A stretch of DNA of 16,014 nt from Pseudomonadota bacterium (GCA_021807975.1 JAKBCJ010000058.1:1-16014); one strand, 5' to 3'; shown: positions 1 through 7,942, numbered from the stretch's first letter. Notes: generated by a model from the sequence alone, not told the origin. A program made the numbers and translations.

Positions 1-1
1 G

Positions 2-847
2 CTGCAGATCGTACTGAGCGGTCTGGTTACCGGCTTGATCTACATGCTGATCGCCCTGGGCGTGACGCTGCTGTTCGGCATCATGCGCGTGGTCAACTTC
101 GTGCATGGCGAACTGGTCATGCTGTCGGCGTTCGTGATCTGGTACATCGGCGTCGATCAGGGGTGGCCGATGTGGGTGGCAATCCCGGTGGCGGTCGCGA
201 TGGCGGCCGGCATCGGCGTCTTGCTGCAAAAGTATGTGTTTAAGCCGCTGCAATACGAAATGCTGAACTGCTTCATCGTCGGCATCGGCGCCAGTTTCGC
301 CATCCGCTCGGCATCCTGGGCGATCTTCGGACCAGATCCCCAGGCAATTCCAGCCATGCTGCCAGGCGTCATCAAGCTCGGCGGCGTGTTCATGGCCAGG
401 CAGCGCCTGCTGGCGGCCGGAGTCTGCATCGTGCTGGCGATCCTGCTCTATCTGTTTCTGCAATTCACCAAACCCGGCAAAGCCATGCGGGCGGTGGAAC
501 AGGACCGCGAGGCCGCACTGCTGATGGGGATCAACCCCGAAAGCGTCTATGTCACCGCATTCATGATCAGCGCCGCGCTGGCCGCCGTGGGTGGCGCGAT
601 GCTGGGGTCTGTGTTCGGGGTCGATCCGGAAATGGGTGCCGAACCGTTGCTGAAATCGTTCATCATCGTGCAGATCGGCGGCATGGGCAGTATCCCTGGA
701 ACGGTGCTGGCCGGATTGTTCATCGGCATCGCGGACAGCGTGACGGGCACGCTGCTGGGCGGCGAACTGGCGTTCATCATCGACTTCGCGATCCTGATGC
801 TGATCCTGATCGTGCGGCCCAAGGGACTGTTTGGCTACGATGTTTAG
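2..847 (+). CDS. livH: LIV-type ABC transporter permease LivH, 5' end cut by window
   Basis: Inner-membrane permease subunit of a LIV/HAAT-type importer for branched-chain amino acids or related amides. The reading frame is open from base 2 with no stop. Its first residues (LQIVLSGLVTGLIYMLIALG) already match the first membrane helix of LivH, so the true start lies left of the window; a TTG at 35 would be an internal start. The family motif VVNFVHGELVML follows, then several hydrophobic segments and the EAA-like cytoplasmic loop around MRAVEQDREAALLMGI. The protein ends with a typical VRPKGLFG tail. It is the first visible gene of a livH-livM-livG-livF run on one strand, so a binding protein gene is likely upstream. 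Family assignment is firm; the transported substrate is unknown. Confidence 0.93.
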   Translation: MQIVLSGLVTGLIYMLIALGVTLLFGIMRVVNFVHGELVMLSAFVIWYIGVDQGWPMWVAIPVAVAMAAGIGVLLQKYVFKPLQYEMLNCFIVGIGASFAIRSASWAIFGPDPQAIPAMLPGVIKLGGVFMARQRLLAAGVCIVLAILLYLFLQFTKPGKAMRAVEQDREAALLMGINPESVYVTAFMISAALAAVGGAMLGSVFGVDPEMGAEPLLKSFIIVQIGGMGSIPGTVLAGLFIGIADSVTGTLLGGELAFIIDFAILMLILIVRPKGLFGYDV

Positions 848-928
848 GCGCCGCCGCGAAACAGACGCATCGTTCGAGGGAAGCCCCGCAAGCCCCCGGG
901 CCATGCCGAGCATCCTTGGGGCACAGCC

Positions 929-1858
929 ATGAAATTCGCCCTGCCGGTCCTGATCGCGCTGCTGCTGGCGCTGCCGCTTGGGGTTCACAACCAATACTTC
1001 CTGCACGTCATGATCGTCATCGGCATCAATGTCGTTATGGCGGTCAGCATGTGGCTGCTGGGGATCACCGGGCTGATTTCCTTCGGTCAGGCCGGCTTCA
1101 TGTTCATCGGCGCGATGACCACGGCGCTACTGACGAAAGACCTGGGCTGGCCGTTCTGGGTGGCGCTGCCACTGTCGGCGACCGCGGCCGGATTGGTCAG
1201 CGCGCCGGTCGGACGACTGAGTCTGCGGGTCAAGGGGGTTTACTTCTTCCTGGTCACCCTGGCTTTCGGTCAGGTCGTGGCCGGGGTCTTCGCTTACTTC
1301 GAAAACCCATTCGGCGGCTGGTACGGTATCCGCGACATTCCGCCGCCGCAGCCCGCCGCCTTTTTCCGCACGCTGGACAAGACCGGGTTCTACTATCTGG
1401 CGCTGGCACTGGTGCTGGTGACCTGCTGGATCATCTACCGCATCAGCCGCTCCTGGTTCGGCACGGTGCTGTGGAGCATTCGCGAAGGCGACCTGCTGGC
1501 CAGTTCGATCGGGATCGACGTGCCGGGCAGCAAGCTGGTGGCGTTCATCGTTTCCGCCTTCTTCGCCGGCGCGGCTGGCAGCCTGTATGCGGCGTATTTC
1601 GGCTATATCAGCCCGCTGGTGTTCACCTTCGAATACTCCGTCAACGTGCTGGTTTTCATCGTCGTCGGCGGTTTCGCCAGCATGGCCGGCCCAATTTCCG
1701 GTGCCGTGGCACTGACGCTGGTGCCGGAGTTGTTCCGCGTCACCGGCAAATACCAGATGATGGCGTTCGGCTTGATCCTTGTCGGCTCGATGCTGCTGAT
1801 GCCGCAGGGAATCATCGGGGCGTGGCGGAAACTCGTGCCGCCGAGCGGGGGGCGCTGA
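929..1858 (+). CDS. livM: LIV-type ABC transporter permease LivM
   Basis: Second membrane subunit of the importer, 309 residues, which would pair with LivH to form the channel. It is strongly hydrophobic throughout. It carries the LivM hallmark GLISFGQAGFMFIGA near residues 50-64 and a cytoplasmic coupling loop around SIREGDLLASSIGID, which is where the ATPases dock in this family. The ATG at 929 follows a weak GGGG-type ribosome site. An 81-base spacer separates it from livH and shows neither a gene nor a convincing terminator, so co-transcription is likely. The stop is only 3 bases before the livG ATG, consistent with coupled translation. LivM proteins with long N-terminal extensions exist; this one is the short form. 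Substrate not deducible. Confidence 0.94.
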   Translation: MKFALPVLIALLLALPLGVHNQYFLHVMIVIGINVVMAVSMWLLGITGLISFGQAGFMFIGAMTTALLTKDLGWPFWVALPLSATAAGLVSAPVGRLSLRVKGVYFFLVTLAFGQVVAGVFAYFENPFGGWYGIRDIPPPQPAAFFRTLDKTGFYYLALALVLVTCWIIYRISRSWFGTVLWSIREGDLLASSIGIDVPGSKLVAFIVSAFFAGAAGSLYAAYFGYISPLVFTFEYSVNVLVFIVVGGFASMAGPISGAVALTLVPELFRVTGKYQMMAFGLILVGSMLLMPQGIIGAWRKLVPPSGGR

Positions 1859-1861
1859 GCG

Positions 1862-2641
1862 ATGGCGCTGCTGGAGGTTCAGGGGCTGACGCGCCGCTTT
1901 GGTGGTCTGGTCGCGGTCAACGATGTGTCGCTGTCGGTGGAAACCGGCGAAATCCGCGGGCTGATCGGCCCGAACGGTGCCGGCAAGACCACGCTGTTCA
2001 ATCTGGTCAGCGGCACCATCCCGCCGACCGCCGGAACCGTTCGTTTCGATGGAAAGGATATCACCCGGGTTCCGATGCACGGTCTGGTCAGGCAGGGTCT
2101 GGTCCGCACCTTCCAGCACGCCCAGTTGTTTCCGACCTTTTCGGTGCTGAAGAACGTGCTGGTCGGGCTGCATGTGCATGCAAGATCAGGATTCTGGGCG
2201 GGCTTGATCGACTCCCCCCTCTCCCGCCGTCACAACGGTGCTTTGCAGGATCAGGCCCGCGCCATCATCCGCTTTGTTGGGCTGGAGGGGCGCGAGGACG
2301 AAATCGCCGGCAGCCTGTCGCATGGCTATAAGCGCATCTTGCAGGTGGCGATCGGTCTGGCGCCAAAACCGCGCCTGCTGTTGCTGGACGAACCGGTGGC
2401 CGGCATGAATCACGCCGACGTGGACCGGATGATGGCGCTGGTCCGCGGCCTGCGCGACAAGCAGGGCATTACCGTTATTCTGGTGGAACATAATATCAGG
2501 GCGGTGATGAATGTGTGCGATTCCATCAGCGTGCTGCAATTCGGGCGCAAGATCGCGGAAGGCCCGCCAATGGAGGTTTCCCGCAATCAGCAAGTGATCG
2601 AGGCGTACCTTGGCGTAGCGGACGAAGATGATGCTGCTTGA
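1862..2641 (+). CDS. livG: LIV-type ABC transporter ATPase LivG
   Basis: Cytoplasmic ATP-binding subunit of the importer, 259 residues, the usual LivG length. Visible motifs: Walker A GPNGAGKT at residues 36-43, Q-loop Q85 in RTFQHAQLF, ABC signature LSHGYKR at 152-158, Walker B LLLLDEP at 172-178, and the switch histidine in VEHN (H210). The DEPVAGMN stretch and the C-terminal LQFGRKIAEG are typical of LivG. The signature reads LSHG instead of the more common LSYG; LSHG also occurs in urea-transporter UrtD proteins, but the rest of this protein reads as LivG. The ATG sits 3 bases after the livM stop, with a G-rich ribosome site inside the end of livM. The last 14 bases overlap livF. Confidence 0.95.
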   Translation: MALLEVQGLTRRFGGLVAVNDVSLSVETGEIRGLIGPNGAGKTTLFNLVSGTIPPTAGTVRFDGKDITRVPMHGLVRQGLVRTFQHAQLFPTFSVLKNVLVGLHVHARSGFWAGLIDSPLSRRHNGALQDQARAIIRFVGLEGREDEIAGSLSHGYKRILQVAIGLAPKPRLLLLDEPVAGMNHADVDRMMALVRGLRDKQGITVILVEHNIRAVMNVCDSISVLQFGRKIAEGPPMEVSRNQQVIEAYLGVADEDDAA

Positions 2642-3338
2642 AGTGTCCGGCATCGCCGTCAGCTACGGCACCGCACAGGTGCTGCACGGGGTGTCGCTGA
2701 CCGTCGCGCAAGGGGAAACCGTGACCCTGATCGGCGCCAACGGCGCTGGCAAGACGTCATGCCTGCGGGCAATCTCGGGGCTTGAACCGCTGACGGCGGG
2801 TTCGATCAGCTTCGACGGCCAGCGCATCGACGGATTGACGCCGCGCCAGCGCCTGGAACGCGGTCTGGTGCATGTGCCGGAGGGTAAGCGTCTGTTCCCG
2901 CGCATGACGGTGCGCGACAATCTGGCGATGGGCGCCTTTCTCCGCTCCGACGGCAATGCCATCCGATCGGATATCGAGGTCATGTATGCCCGGTTTCCGA
3001 TCCTGAAGGCGCGTCATGGGCAGGCGGCCGGGAGTCTGTCCGGCGGCGAGCAGCAAATCCTGGCCTTCGCCCGCGGGTTGATGGCGCGGCCCAAATTGCT
3101 GCTGATCGACGAACCGACGGTGGGGCTGTCGCCGCTGATGGTGAAGGAATTGTCGGCGGCGATGCGGGCCATCCACGCGGACGGCGTCGCCATTCTGCTG
3201 GTAGAGCAAAACGCGGCGATGGCCCTGCGGCTGGCCACGCGGGGCTATTTGCTGGAAACCGGCGTGTGCGTGGCCGAGGACAACACCAGGGCGCTAATGG
3301 CCAACGACTACGTTCGCAAAGCCTATCTGGGGGTTTAG
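2628..3338 (+). CDS. livF: LIV-type ABC transporter ATPase LivF
   Basis: Second ATP-binding subunit of the importer, 236 residues, typical LivF length. Walker A GANGAGKT at residues 36-43, the LivF-specific VPEGKRLFPRMTV block at 83-95, signature LSGGEQQ at 137-143 and Walker B LLLIDEP at 157-163 are all present. The switch position reads LLVEQNA, glutamine instead of histidine, which is normal for LivF. Two ATGs lie in tandem (2628 and 2631); either could be used, after a GGACGAAG ribosome site. The start overlaps the end of livG by 14 bases, indicating translational coupling. It is the last gene of the transporter operon, because a strong hairpin and a convergent gene follow. Confidence 0.95.
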   Translation: MMLLEVSGIAVSYGTAQVLHGVSLTVAQGETVTLIGANGAGKTSCLRAISGLEPLTAGSISFDGQRIDGLTPRQRLERGLVHVPEGKRLFPRMTVRDNLAMGAFLRSDGNAIRSDIEVMYARFPILKARHGQAAGSLSGGEQQILAFARGLMARPKLLLIDEPTVGLSPLMVKELSAAMRAIHADGVAILLVEQNAAMALRLATRGYLLETGVCVAEDNTRALMANDYVRKAYLGV

Positions 3339-3344
3339 CGAGTT

Positions 3345-3384
3345 CCGGCACCGCTGCCCGGCGAGAACCGGGGAGCGGTGCCGG
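3345..3384. terminator. Long GC hairpin between convergent genes
   Basis: A perfect 11-base inverted repeat (CCGGCACCGCT at 3345-3355, AGCGGTGCCGG at 3374-3384) encloses a second 5-base stem (CCCGG at 3357-3361, CCGGG at 3368-3372) around the loop CGAGAA, with only one G/G mismatch between the stems. It begins 7 bases after the livF stop and ends 17 bases before the stop of the convergent dehydrogenase gene. Neither side has a T-run, so it may act as a bidirectional terminator without a U-tract, or as an mRNA 3'-end stabiliser. Confidence 0.7.
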
Positions 3385-3401
3385 CCGAACCCGCCGCGCG
3401 C

Positions 3402-4451
3402 CTAGCCCGCCGCAGCGATGCGATGCACCAGCGCCTTCGCGTAGTCGGCGGTGGAGGCTTTGCCGCCCAGATCGCCGGTGCGGACCTTGTCGCGGTTCAG
3501 TACGTCGTCGATCGCCTTGCGTAACGCGCGGGCCTGATCCGCCAGGCCAACGTGGTCCATCATTAACCCCGCCGCCAGCAGCAGTGCTGTGGGGTTGGCG
3601 ATGCCCTTGCCGGCGATATCGGGGGCAGAGCCGTGCACCGCCTCGAAAATCGCGGCCTTCTCGCCGATATTCGCGCCGGGGGCCGCACCCAGGCCACCCA
3701 CCAGACCGGCGATCAGATCGGACAGGATGTCGCCGAACAGGTTGGTGGTGACGATCACGTCGAACTGCCAGGGGTTCAGCACCAGTTGCATCGCGCAGGC
3801 ATCGACGATGCGTTCGTCGCATTCGATCCGGCCTGCGTATTCCTTGGCGATGTGCTGGCCGGCTTCCAGGAACACGCCGGTCAATGCCTTCAGCACATTG
3901 GCCTTGTGAACCAGGGTGACCTTTTTGCGGCCCTGCTTCACCGCATGCTCGAACGCATAGCGCACGATGCGCTCGGCGCCCGAACGCGTGTTGACGCCGG
4001 ACGAAATAGCGACCGCATGCGGATCGTCGCCGACCGGGATGTAATGTTCGAATGCAACGTACAGGCCCTCCAGGTTCTCGCGCACCAGGATCAGGTCGAT
4101 ATTGTCGTAACGGCCGCCGGGCACCAGCGTGTGGGCGGGGCGCAGGTTGGCATAAAGCTGGAATTCCTCCCGCATCCGCACGTTCACGGAGCGAAAGCCG
4201 CCGCCGACGGGTGTGGTCAGCGGGCCTTTCAACGCCAGCTTGTTGCGCCGGATGGAATCGAGCGTGGCATACGGCAGCGGGTCGCCGGCCGCAGCGATGC
4301 CGGCCATGCCACCGGCCTGGCGATCCCACTCGAACGGGGCGCCCAACGCATCCAGCACCTGGACCACGGCCTCCACGATTTCCGGGCCGATGCCGTCGCC
4401 GGGGATCAGTGTGCAAGGGATTTTGTTGCTGCCGTGGGTCGGGGTGTTCAT
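3402..4451 (-). CDS. NAD-type isocitrate/isopropylmalate dehydrogenase family protein, probably NAD-dependent isocitrate dehydrogenase
   Basis: Cytosolic decarboxylating dehydrogenase of 349 residues; the likely reaction is isocitrate + NAD+ to 2-oxoglutarate + CO2 + NADH in the TCA cycle. It opens with IPGDGIGPEIVEAV (residues 16-29). The substrate loop GGGFRSVNVRMRE (83-95) has the serine and asparagine (S88, N90) and arginines typical of isocitrate dehydrogenases rather than isopropylmalate dehydrogenases. Other visible residues are RENLEGLY at 124-131, the catalytic lysine in HKANVLK (K183), and metal-binding aspartates D217, D241 and D245 (NLFGDILSDL). The nucleotide loop HGSAPDIAGKGIANP (273-287) has Asp-Ile where NADP enzymes carry Lys-Tyr, indicating NAD use. 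The ATG at 4451 has only a weak ribosome site. It is monocistronic and convergent with livF. Homoisocitrate or tartrate dehydrogenase are less likely alternatives. Confidence 0.86.
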   Translation of the reverse strand: MNTPTHGSNKIPCTLIPGDGIGPEIVEAVVQVLDALGAPFEWDRQAGGMAGIAAAGDPLPYATLDSIRRNKLALKGPLTTPVGGGFRSVNVRMREEFQLYANLRPAHTLVPGGRYDNIDLILVRENLEGLYVAFEHYIPVGDDPHAVAISSGVNTRSGAERIVRYAFEHAVKQGRKKVTLVHKANVLKALTGVFLEAGQHIAKEYAGRIECDERIVDACAMQLVLNPWQFDVIVTTNLFGDILSDLIAGLVGGLGAAPGANIGEKAAIFEAVHGSAPDIAGKGIANPTALLLAAGLMMDHVGLADQARALRKAIDDVLNRDKVRTGDLGGKASTADYAKALVHRIAAAG

Positions 4452-4474
4452 GCGGTTCTGGCTCTTGAAAAGGG

Positions 4475-4501
4475 GTATAAAGCGCGCGGGGATCGTATAA
4501 A
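4475..4501 (-). promoter_or_regulatory. Paired GTATAAA repeats upstream of the isocitrate dehydrogenase
   Basis: In the 98-base gap between the dehydrogenase start and the AI-2E permease, the heptamer GTATAAA occurs twice (4475-4481 and 4495-4501), exactly 20 bases apart. Read toward the dehydrogenase, each copy is TTTATAC, a -10-like sequence. They could be two promoter elements or a repeat-type protein site. No matching -35 box at standard spacing is evident, so the role is a guess. Confidence 0.3.
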
Positions 4502-4549
4502 ACGGGTTGCCGCGCGATGATACAGATCAACCGCCCATCGGAATGGCAT

Positions 4550-5620
4550 TCAGCCGGCTGGCCGATCCGGCGCGTTGCCCGCCCATTCCCGCCACAACAT
4601 CGTCAGCGCGGCCATGATGGCCGGCCCGAGGAACAGCCCTAGCAGCCCCCAGGTTTCGACGCCGCCCAGGATACCCAGCAGGACCCACAGGAACGGCAGG
4701 CGGGTGGCGTTGCCGATAAGTCCGGGCCGGACGAAATGGTCGGCGATGAAGGTCGTTACGACGCCAAGCACACCGATGGCGATGGCCCCGGTCACCGATC
4801 CCTGCATCAGCAGAATCAGCGCGGCGATCCCGAAAGCCACCGCCGATCCGAACGGAACCATGGCGGCGATGGCGGTCAGCAGGCCGAACAAGGTGGGGTG
4901 CGGAACACCGGTCAGCAGATAGCCGATTCCCAGAATCGCCCCCTCGGCGAGGCCGACCAGCACCAGGCCATCGACCGTGCCGTGAACCGATGCGATGACC
5001 TGGCGTCCGACCCGTTCGCCGGATGGGCCGAATGCCCGGTGGCTGGCGCGCTGAAGTTGCGCGGTCAGCGCATCGCCATCTTTAAAAAGAAAGAACAAAG
5101 TCAGCAGGGTGAAGCCGAACAGCACGGCGCGATGGACGATCGCGGCACCAAGATGACCGCTGTTGGCCAGGAATTCGGACTGGCGCGCCTTCTTCAGCAG
5201 TGCGGCTGCTTCGTCCGGGGTAGCCAGATTGCGGTTCCACCAGCCAGTCGCCTGCCGGCTGCCGGCCGGCAAATGCCCAAGCCAGTCGGGCGGCGGGATA
5301 CCGTCGGTCCGGGCTTTATCGATGGTTTCGTAAATGCCGCGAACCTCCGTACCGGCCTGAATCCCCACGACGACCAGCGGAACGATGAACATCAGCCCGA
5401 GCACCAGGGTGAACAGCGCCGGCAGCACGATGTTGTGCCGGCCCGGCGGCCACCGCCCGACCGCCCGGCGGTACAGCGGCCACACGGCGATGGCCAGGAT
5501 CGCGGCCCACAGCAGCGCCGGCAGATAGCGATGCAGCGTCCAGACGCCGAAGCCCGCTAATGCCAGCGCCAGGGCGACCCTGGCCATCAGTTGCGGGCGG
5601 GTGGAACCGTCCTGGCTCAT
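4550..5620 (-). CDS. AI-2E family (UPF0118) membrane transporter
   Basis: Polytopic inner-membrane protein, 356 residues, the usual size of the AI-2E/UPF0118 family. Family members have been linked to autoinducer-2 export or Na+/H+ antiport, but most have unknown substrates. Two N-terminal helices (about residues 12-50) and a third at about 64-88 are followed by a soluble stretch to about 155, then further helices. The C-terminal hallmark is present: IADHFVRPGLIGNATRLP, then a glycine-rich LLGLFLGPAIMA segment. The chosen ATG at 5620 overlaps the upstream gene's stop (ATGA); the frame stays open to 5947, but that extension is arginine-rich, lies inside the neighbouring gene and lacks family character. 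It is the second gene of a two-gene minus-strand unit. Confidence 0.87.
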   Translation of the reverse strand: MSQDGSTRPQLMARVALALALAGFGVWTLHRYLPALLWAAILAIAVWPLYRRAVGRWPPGRHNIVLPALFTLVLGLMFIVPLVVVGIQAGTEVRGIYETIDKARTDGIPPPDWLGHLPAGSRQATGWWNRNLATPDEAAALLKKARQSEFLANSGHLGAAIVHRAVLFGFTLLTLFFLFKDGDALTAQLQRASHRAFGPSGERVGRQVIASVHGTVDGLVLVGLAEGAILGIGYLLTGVPHPTLFGLLTAIAAMVPFGSAVAFGIAALILLMQGSVTGAIAIGVLGVVTTFIADHFVRPGLIGNATRLPFLWVLLGILGGVETWGLLGLFLGPAIMAALTMLWREWAGNAPDRPAG

Positions 5621-6042
5621 AACGTGCCGTTCGGCGGATAGGGCGGCGCGGTCAGGCGTCTCGTCATGACGGCGGCGCCGACGCCAACCAGGATAAGCAT
5701 CGTCAGCCAGCGCCCGAACGGGGCCGGATACAGGGCGAACGGGCGCCAGACGAGAACCATGCAGGCCAGGCTGACCACCGTCAGTGCCCACAGCCCGCGA
5801 AGGCCACGCCGGGCCGCCAGGATCGCCAGCAGCGCGAACACAAGGTAGATCGCGATCGCCAGCGCACGGACCACGGCATAGCTTTGCATGCCAATTCTGG
5901 CCACCCAGTCGCGGGTGACGCCGTCGATGATATCGATGACGGTCCACACCACGGCAAAAAACTGATCCGGCCCGATCAGATAGAGCAGCACGGCCAGCAC
6001 CAGGCCGCCAATCCAGATCAGAAGTATATGCTCGCGTCGCAC
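5617..6042 (-). CDS. Small polytopic membrane protein of unknown function
   Basis: I do not recognise this protein. From the GTG at 6042 it is 141 residues with four or five hydrophobic segments (for example LLIWIGGLVLAVLLYLIG, the stretch around AIAIYLVFALLAILAA, and LTMLILVGVGAAVMT) separated by short arginine-containing loops, so it should sit in the inner membrane. A GTG at 6063 would add seven residues, but the GTG at 6042 has a much better ribosome site (GGTAAAGGA, six bases upstream), so it is preferred. The stop overlaps the ATG of the AI-2E permease as ATGA, so the two are translationally coupled and may act together. The upstream boundary is a divergent intergenic region shared with the amidase. 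Confidence 0.7.
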   Translation of the reverse strand: MRREHILLIWIGGLVLAVLLYLIGPDQFFAVVWTVIDIIDGVTRDWVARIGMQSYAVVRALAIAIYLVFALLAILAARRGLRGLWALTVVSLACMVLVWRPFALYPAPFGRWLTMLILVGVGAAVMTRRLTAPPYPPNGTL

Positions 6043-6063
6043 GTTCGGTCCTTTACCTGTCAC

Positions 6064-6210
6064 GGGAACGCTTTACCCCATGGATCGGCTGTATGCACAT
6101 AAAGGGCAACGGACTCCCCTTGCACTCGACGCCTGATCGTTGAAACTCCTGTTACACGCGGCGGCGATCGCGGGCGGAGGGAACGACACTTCTGTAGGGA
6201 GACACCAGCC
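6064..6210. promoter_or_regulatory. Divergent intergenic region between membrane gene and amidase
   Basis: These 147 bases lie between two genes reading away from each other, so they must hold at least one promoter in each direction. I could not identify a convincing -35/-10 pair. The clear element is a ribosome site AGGGAGA at 6196-6202, nine bases before the amidase ATG. A short GCGATCGC palindrome lies near 6165. Confidence 0.4.
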
Positions 6211-7863
6211 ATGCCGGACAATGCCGCGCCTGCCTCCACCGAGTTGCACTATCTGTCCGTTACCGAGGCTTCGCGCCTGATCCGGCAGCGGCGTCTGTCG
6301 CCCGTGGAACTGACGCGGGCGTTCCTGGACCGGATCGAGACGTTCGACCCGCAACTGAACGCATATCTGCTGGTCACAGCCGAACGGGCGCTGGAACAAG
6401 CGCGTGAGGCAGAGGCGGAGATCGCGGCCGGGCGTTATCGCGGGCCGATGCACGGCATCCCGTTCGCGCTGAAGGACATCTACTGCACCGCCGGCATTCG
6501 CACGACCGGCCATTCCCGCACGCGGATGGATTACGTCCCCGGCTTCGACGCGACGACAGTCACGAAGCTGTATGACAGCGGCGCCGTCCTGCTGGGCAAG
6601 CTCTCGACGCACGAGTTCGCGCATGGCGGCCCGTCGTTCGACCTGCCCTGGCCGGCGGCGCGCAATCCCTGGAACCGGGAGCATTTCACCGGCGGATCCT
6701 CCAGCGGATCCGGCGCGAGTGTCGCGGCCGGCCTGGCACCGGCGTCGCTGGGGTCCGATACCGGCGGGTCGATCCGAAACCCCTCGGCGTTGTGCGGGCT
6801 GGTCGGGCTGAAGCCGACCTATGGGCTGGTGAGTCGGGCGGGTGTTTATACCAACAGTTTCAGCTTCGATCACGCCGGCCCGATGACCTGGACGGTGGAA
6901 GACTGCGCCATCATGCTGCAAGCCATCGCGGGCCACGATCCCCGCGACCCGGCGAGCGCAGCGCGCTCGGTACCGGACTACCGCGCCGACCTGGGTGCCG
7001 GCGTGAAGGGACTGCGAATCGGGGTTCTGCGGCATTTGTATGAGGAAGACGTGCCGGTCGCCGCCTCGGTGAAGGCGGCGCTGGAGCAGGCCTATGACGT
7101 TCTGCGCGGATTGGGCGCGATGATCGAGGACGTCCGGATCAGGCCGGCATCTGATTACCATGCGGTCAAGATTACCGGCGCGGAGAGCGAGTTGTTCTCG
7201 GTGCATGAACCCGTTCTGCGCAAGCGGCTGAACGATTTCGGTGCTGATTTCCTGGGCCGGGCGCTGGGGGCGCTGTTCATCAGCGGACCTGATTATATGC
7301 AGGCGTCGCGGCAGCGCCGTGTGATGATCGCGGAAATGGCGCCGTTGTATGACCGGTTCGACGTGCTGCTAACCGCTGGACCCGGCCCGGCGGCCAGACT
7401 GGACTCCTGGCGGACGTTGAATTTCTGGAAGAACAACTCGGTGACCACGCCGTTCAACGTGACCGGCGGGCCGGCGCTGGTGCAGTGCATTGGCTTCACC
7501 GATGACGGGCTGCCGCTGTCGATGCAGGTGGTGGGGCGCCCGTTCGCCGACGCGATGGTGCTGCGGGTCGCCAAGGCGTACGAGGACGCAACGCCGTGGA
7601 AAGCCCGCCGCCCGGTGTTGGACGCCGGGGCAAGCCCCCTGCCCGCGCCACCGGTTCCGCCGCCGGCAAAGGCGGACATCAGCCAGTTCCGGCGCGACGA
7701 GATCGCGATGCTGTGCAAACGGCGTGGACTGATCCTGCCGGAGCAGCACTTCGAACAGCTATGCGCGACGGCGCCGTATGTGGAGGAGATGGTCGGCCAC
7801 CTGGACCGAACCCGGGAGTTCTATGACGAACCGGCGAGTGTATTTCAGTTCGGGGGCGCCTGA
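6211..7863 (+). CDS. Amidase-signature family hydrolase with C-terminal GatC/AtzG-like extension
   Basis: Cytoplasmic serine hydrolase of 550 residues that cleaves a C-N amide bond (carboxamide, acylurea or similar). The amidase-signature catalytic triad is complete: Lys88 in PFALKDIY, cis-Ser163 in GGSSSGS (161-167) and nucleophile Ser187 in GSDTGGSIR (181-189). The core ends near residue 470. A Pro/Ala-rich linker (about 475-488) leads to a charged helical tail (489-550) containing LILPEQHFEQL and a DEPASVF-type end. That tail resembles the small GatC or AtzG (DUF4089) partner subunits of amidases, apparently fused here. No signal peptide. The start is supported by AGGGAGA nine bases upstream. 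It lies 79 bases before hyuA on the same strand, which suggests a shared amide-degrading role. Substrate unknown; GatA is unlikely because neither gatB nor gatC is nearby. Confidence 0.88.
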   Translation: MPDNAAPASTELHYLSVTEASRLIRQRRLSPVELTRAFLDRIETFDPQLNAYLLVTAERALEQAREAEAEIAAGRYRGPMHGIPFALKDIYCTAGIRTTGHSRTRMDYVPGFDATTVTKLYDSGAVLLGKLSTHEFAHGGPSFDLPWPAARNPWNREHFTGGSSSGSGASVAAGLAPASLGSDTGGSIRNPSALCGLVGLKPTYGLVSRAGVYTNSFSFDHAGPMTWTVEDCAIMLQAIAGHDPRDPASAARSVPDYRADLGAGVKGLRIGVLRHLYEEDVPVAASVKAALEQAYDVLRGLGAMIEDVRIRPASDYHAVKITGAESELFSVHEPVLRKRLNDFGADFLGRALGALFISGPDYMQASRQRRVMIAEMAPLYDRFDVLLTAGPGPAARLDSWRTLNFWKNNSVTTPFNVTGGPALVQCIGFTDDGLPLSMQVVGRPFADAMVLRVAKAYEDATPWKARRPVLDAGASPLPAPPVPPPAKADISQFRRDEIAMLCKRRGLILPEQHFEQLCATAPYVEEMVGHLDRTREFYDEPASVFQFGGA

Positions 7864-7872
7864 AGCGTTTGA

Positions 7873-7890
7873 CCGGCTATAGGAAGCCGG
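7873..7890 (+). terminator. Weak hairpin between amidase and hyuA
   Basis: A six-base stem (CCGGCT at 7873-7878, AGCCGG at 7885-7890) with loop ATAGGA lies just after the amidase stop, followed by ATCGTTTGGCTTT, which is only mildly T-rich. It may reduce read-through, but it is too weak to say that amidase and hyuA are separate transcripts. Confidence 0.3.
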
Positions 7891-7942
7891 ATCGTTTGGC
7901 TTTAGCCTGCCCGGCGCATCGCCACTGTGACCGAGGTTCCGG

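Noticed and set aside
35..847. TTG at 35 as the start of livH
   Set aside because: The frame is open to base 2, and the upstream residues match the first LivH helix, so the gene is cut by the window edge.
916..2331. 471-codon plus-strand frame over livM and livG
   Set aside because: It is an out-of-frame shadow; livM and livG motifs are in the other frames.
2980..4530. 516-codon minus-strand frame over livF and the dehydrogenase
   Set aside because: It overlaps two well-supported genes in other frames and has a Pro/Arg-rich composition without motifs.
5621..5947. N-terminal extension of the AI-2E permease to 5947
   Set aside because: The added 109 residues lie inside the coupled upstream membrane gene, are Arg-rich and are not part of the family; the ATGA overlap supports 5620.
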